From contig NZ_JANKBZ010000045.1 in NCBI RefSeq assembly GCF_024623785.1, forward strand, positions 1 through 64,000: a stretch of 64,000 bases of DNA. The letters run 5' to 3'. This document shows positions 62,795-64,000 of the stretch, piece after piece (position 1 is the first letter of the stretch; every line of letters starts with the position of its first letter). This DNA is from Archangium lipolyticum. Lineage in GTDB: Bacteria > Myxococcota > Myxococcia > Myxococcales > Myxococcaceae. A program made the position numbers and the translations under genes. Under the pieces are notes generated by a model that was not told the origin of the DNA, did no database searches, and saw only the letters and a list, made by a program, of their open reading frames with translations.

Positions 62795-63298
62795 ATGAGC
62801 GATCAGTATCCGGTGACGGTGGCAGTGAAGCGCCCGGACGGGCGAGTGGAGCAGGTGCGAGTGGGGACGGCGACCCGAAACGGGGACGGGTTCACGCTGA
62901 AGCTGGGGGACATGACGATTGGAGGGACGCCGGACGCGGCGGCGGCGGCGCCAAGGCGGTCGGCCTCGTACGGTGGAGGAGGCGGCGGCGGTGGAGGTGG
63001 TGGAGGCTCGGCGGGGGAGGTCGCGGTGTTCCCCAACTACGGGCGGAGCAAGGGTGGACCCATCCGGGGCGCGAGCATGGGGGACCTGGAGTACTACGCG
63101 AACGGGGCGAGGCGCTCGCTGGGAGACCCGAGCAAGTCGCGGTGGCACGACCGGGAGCGGGCGTTGCTGGCGGCGATCGAGGCGGAGATCGCCCGGCAGC
63201 GAGGGGGCGAGTCCGGAGGGGGAGACGAGCCGCCACCGCACGGGGATGACGACTACAGCGGGGGTGGCAACGACGAGGACGGCGGCATTCCGTTCTAG
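62795..63298 (+). CDS. Protein with ExoX-C-like domain and SSB-like acidic tip
   Basis: 167 residues from the ATG at 62795. The N-terminus is a small beta-rich piece (PVTVAVKRPDGRVEQVRVG). A poly-Gly linker (about 60-71) leads to a block, FPNYGRSKGGPIRGASMGDL and EYYANGARRSLGDPSKSRWH, resembling the C-terminal domain associated with ExoX-type exonucleases. The last residues, DDYSGGGNDEDGGIPF, resemble the acidic SSB C-terminal tip (DDDIPF), which recruits DNA-repair enzymes. No OB fold is visible. A role with SSB-binding partners is inferred. Confidence 0.8.
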   Translation: MSDQYPVTVAVKRPDGRVEQVRVGTATRNGDGFTLKLGDMTIGGTPDAAAAAPRRSASYGGGGGGGGGGGGSAGEVAVFPNYGRSKGGPIRGASMGDLEYYANGARRSLGDPSKSRWHDRERALLAAIEAEIARQRGGESGGGDEPPPHGDDDYSGGGNDEDGGIPF

Positions 63299-63304
63299 GC
63301 GGAC

Positions 63305-64000
63305 TCAGGCGGCCGAGGCGGTGCCCGGCGCCTGACCCAGGGGCAGGTGGACGATGAAGGTCGTCCCCTGGCCCACGGTGCTGCGCACCTCCAGGCAGCC
63401 GTGGTGGGCGTCCACGATGCGCCGGACGATGGCGAGGCCCAGGCCGGTGCCGGCGGCCTTGGTGGTGTAGAAGGGCTCGAACATGCGGGCCATCACCTCG
63501 GGGGTGATGCCCGGGCCGGTGTCGGTGATGGTGAGCGAGGCCATGGTGCGGCCGCCACACTGCTCGCGGCCGAGTTCCACGCGCAGCTCGCCGCCCTGGG
63601 GCATGGCCTGCAGGGCGTTGGTGAAGAGGTTGCTGAGGGCCAGGTGCAGCAGCTGCGGGTCCAGGAGCGTCTCGGGCAGCTGCGGATCCAACGAGCGCGC
63701 CACCCGCACCTGTCCGGCGCGGGGCTCCGAGCGCAGCGAGGACTCCAGGGCCCCTTCCACGACCGAGTCGAGCGACTGGGGGAAGAGGCGGGGCTCGATG
63801 GGCCGGGCGAAGTCCAGCAGTCCGGTGACGAGGTGGTCCAGCCGGGCGATCTCCTCGCTCATGACGCCGAGCAGCTCCCAGGCGGTGCCGTTCTCCTGGG
63901 GGGAAGCCAGGCGGGTGAGGGCGGCCACGGAGTTGGAGATGGCGGCCAGGGGGTTGCGCACCTCGTGGGCGATGCTGGCGGACAGCTCGCCGAGCGCGGC
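63305..64000 (-). CDS. Sensor histidine kinase, C-terminal part (partial)
   Basis: The frame is open to the window edge and gives 231 C-terminal residues. It begins AALGELSASIAHEVRNPL, so it contains the HisKA phospho-acceptor His and then the HATPase motifs NLFTNALQAM, DTGPGITPEV and GTGLGLAIVRR. The sensory N-terminus lies outside the window. The pattern resembles NtrB-like kinases. It is convergent with the SSB-tip gene (6-bp gap). Confidence 0.9.
   Translation of the reverse strand, partial: AALGELSASIAHEVRNPLAAISNSVAALTRLASPQENGTAWELLGVMSEEIARLDHLVTGLLDFARPIEPRLFPQSLDSVVEGALESSLRSEPRAGQVRVARSLDPQLPETLLDPQLLHLALSNLFTNALQAMPQGGELRVELGREQCGGRTMASLTITDTGPGITPEVMARMFEPFYTTKAAGTGLGLAIVRRIVDAHHGCLEVRSTVGQGTTFIVHLPLGQAPGTASAA

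Overview
The window is high-GC DNA packed with genes on both strands and reads as a myxobacterial chromosome, most likely suborder Cystobacterineae (Archangium/Cystobacter/Melittangium-like). The basis is gene content: double-CXXC immunity proteins of the Sit kin-discrimination type, an Oar-like TonB-dependent receptor beside a lipoprotein, many lipoproteins, two complete histidine kinases and part of a third, and a stock of charged low-complexity proteins. I saw no rRNA, tRNA, CRISPR array, insertion sequence or prophage. Species cannot be fixed by eye.

Layout. 1-4.0 kb: tail of an unknown gene, a His-rich membrane protein, a SnoaL-like protein, then a three-gene redox unit (b561-like membrane protein, YceI, Tat-exported double-Rieske protein). 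4.1-11.4 kb: CBS-domain protein, cytochrome P450, a tandem ArsA/Get3-like ATPase pair, an unknown protein and a MEDS-domain histidine kinase. 11.5-16.0 kb: a nucleotidyltransferase pair, then a nucleoside-salvage set (class II aldolase, MtnA-type isomerase, MTA phosphorylase) that fits the aldolase 'DHAP shunt' for 5'-methylthioadenosine/5'-deoxyadenosine. 16.2-19.4 kb: two zinc-ribbon, tail-anchored paralogues flanked by two paralogous small soluble proteins. 19.7-22.2 kb: hydrolase remnant and a bicupin divergent from a LysR regulator.

22.3-24.2 kb: a frameshifted nuclease-type lipoprotein toxin with an intact DUF3396-type immunity gene. 24.2-33.5 kb: Na+/H+ antiporter, aminotransferase, NYN-LOTUS protein, two lipoproteins of the cell surface and a secreted Hint-domain protein. 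33.6-34.8 kb: a second toxin/immunity pair (HH-nuclease-like secreted toxin plus double-CXXC immunity). 34.8-46.8 kb: SnoaL protein, LURP-one-related protein, DusA, a J-domain protein, an MBL hydrolase, an orphan double-CXXCG (SitI6-like) immunity gene, a CapA-like protein, a YARHG protein and an AmpG-like transporter. 47.0-50.9 kb: Oar-like receptor/lipoprotein operon. 51.4-64 kb: GST, a PxpAB-fusion/PxpC 5-oxoprolinase, ROK sugar kinase, XylF-like binding protein, GAF histidine kinase, transketolase, an AT-hook/zinc-knuckle protein, a protein ending in an SSB-like acidic tip, and the 3' part of another histidine kinase.

The most interesting theme is the scatter of polymorphic-toxin/immunity modules: three immunity genes of different types within 20 kb, one with a broken toxin, one with an intact short toxin, one with none. 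A family of about 35-50 bp palindromic repeats recurs in at least eight intergenic gaps, nearly always just after stop codons. Starts were chosen by Shine-Dalgarno sequences, overlaps with neighbours and the onset of signal peptides or domains. All functions are inferred from motifs, with no database search.
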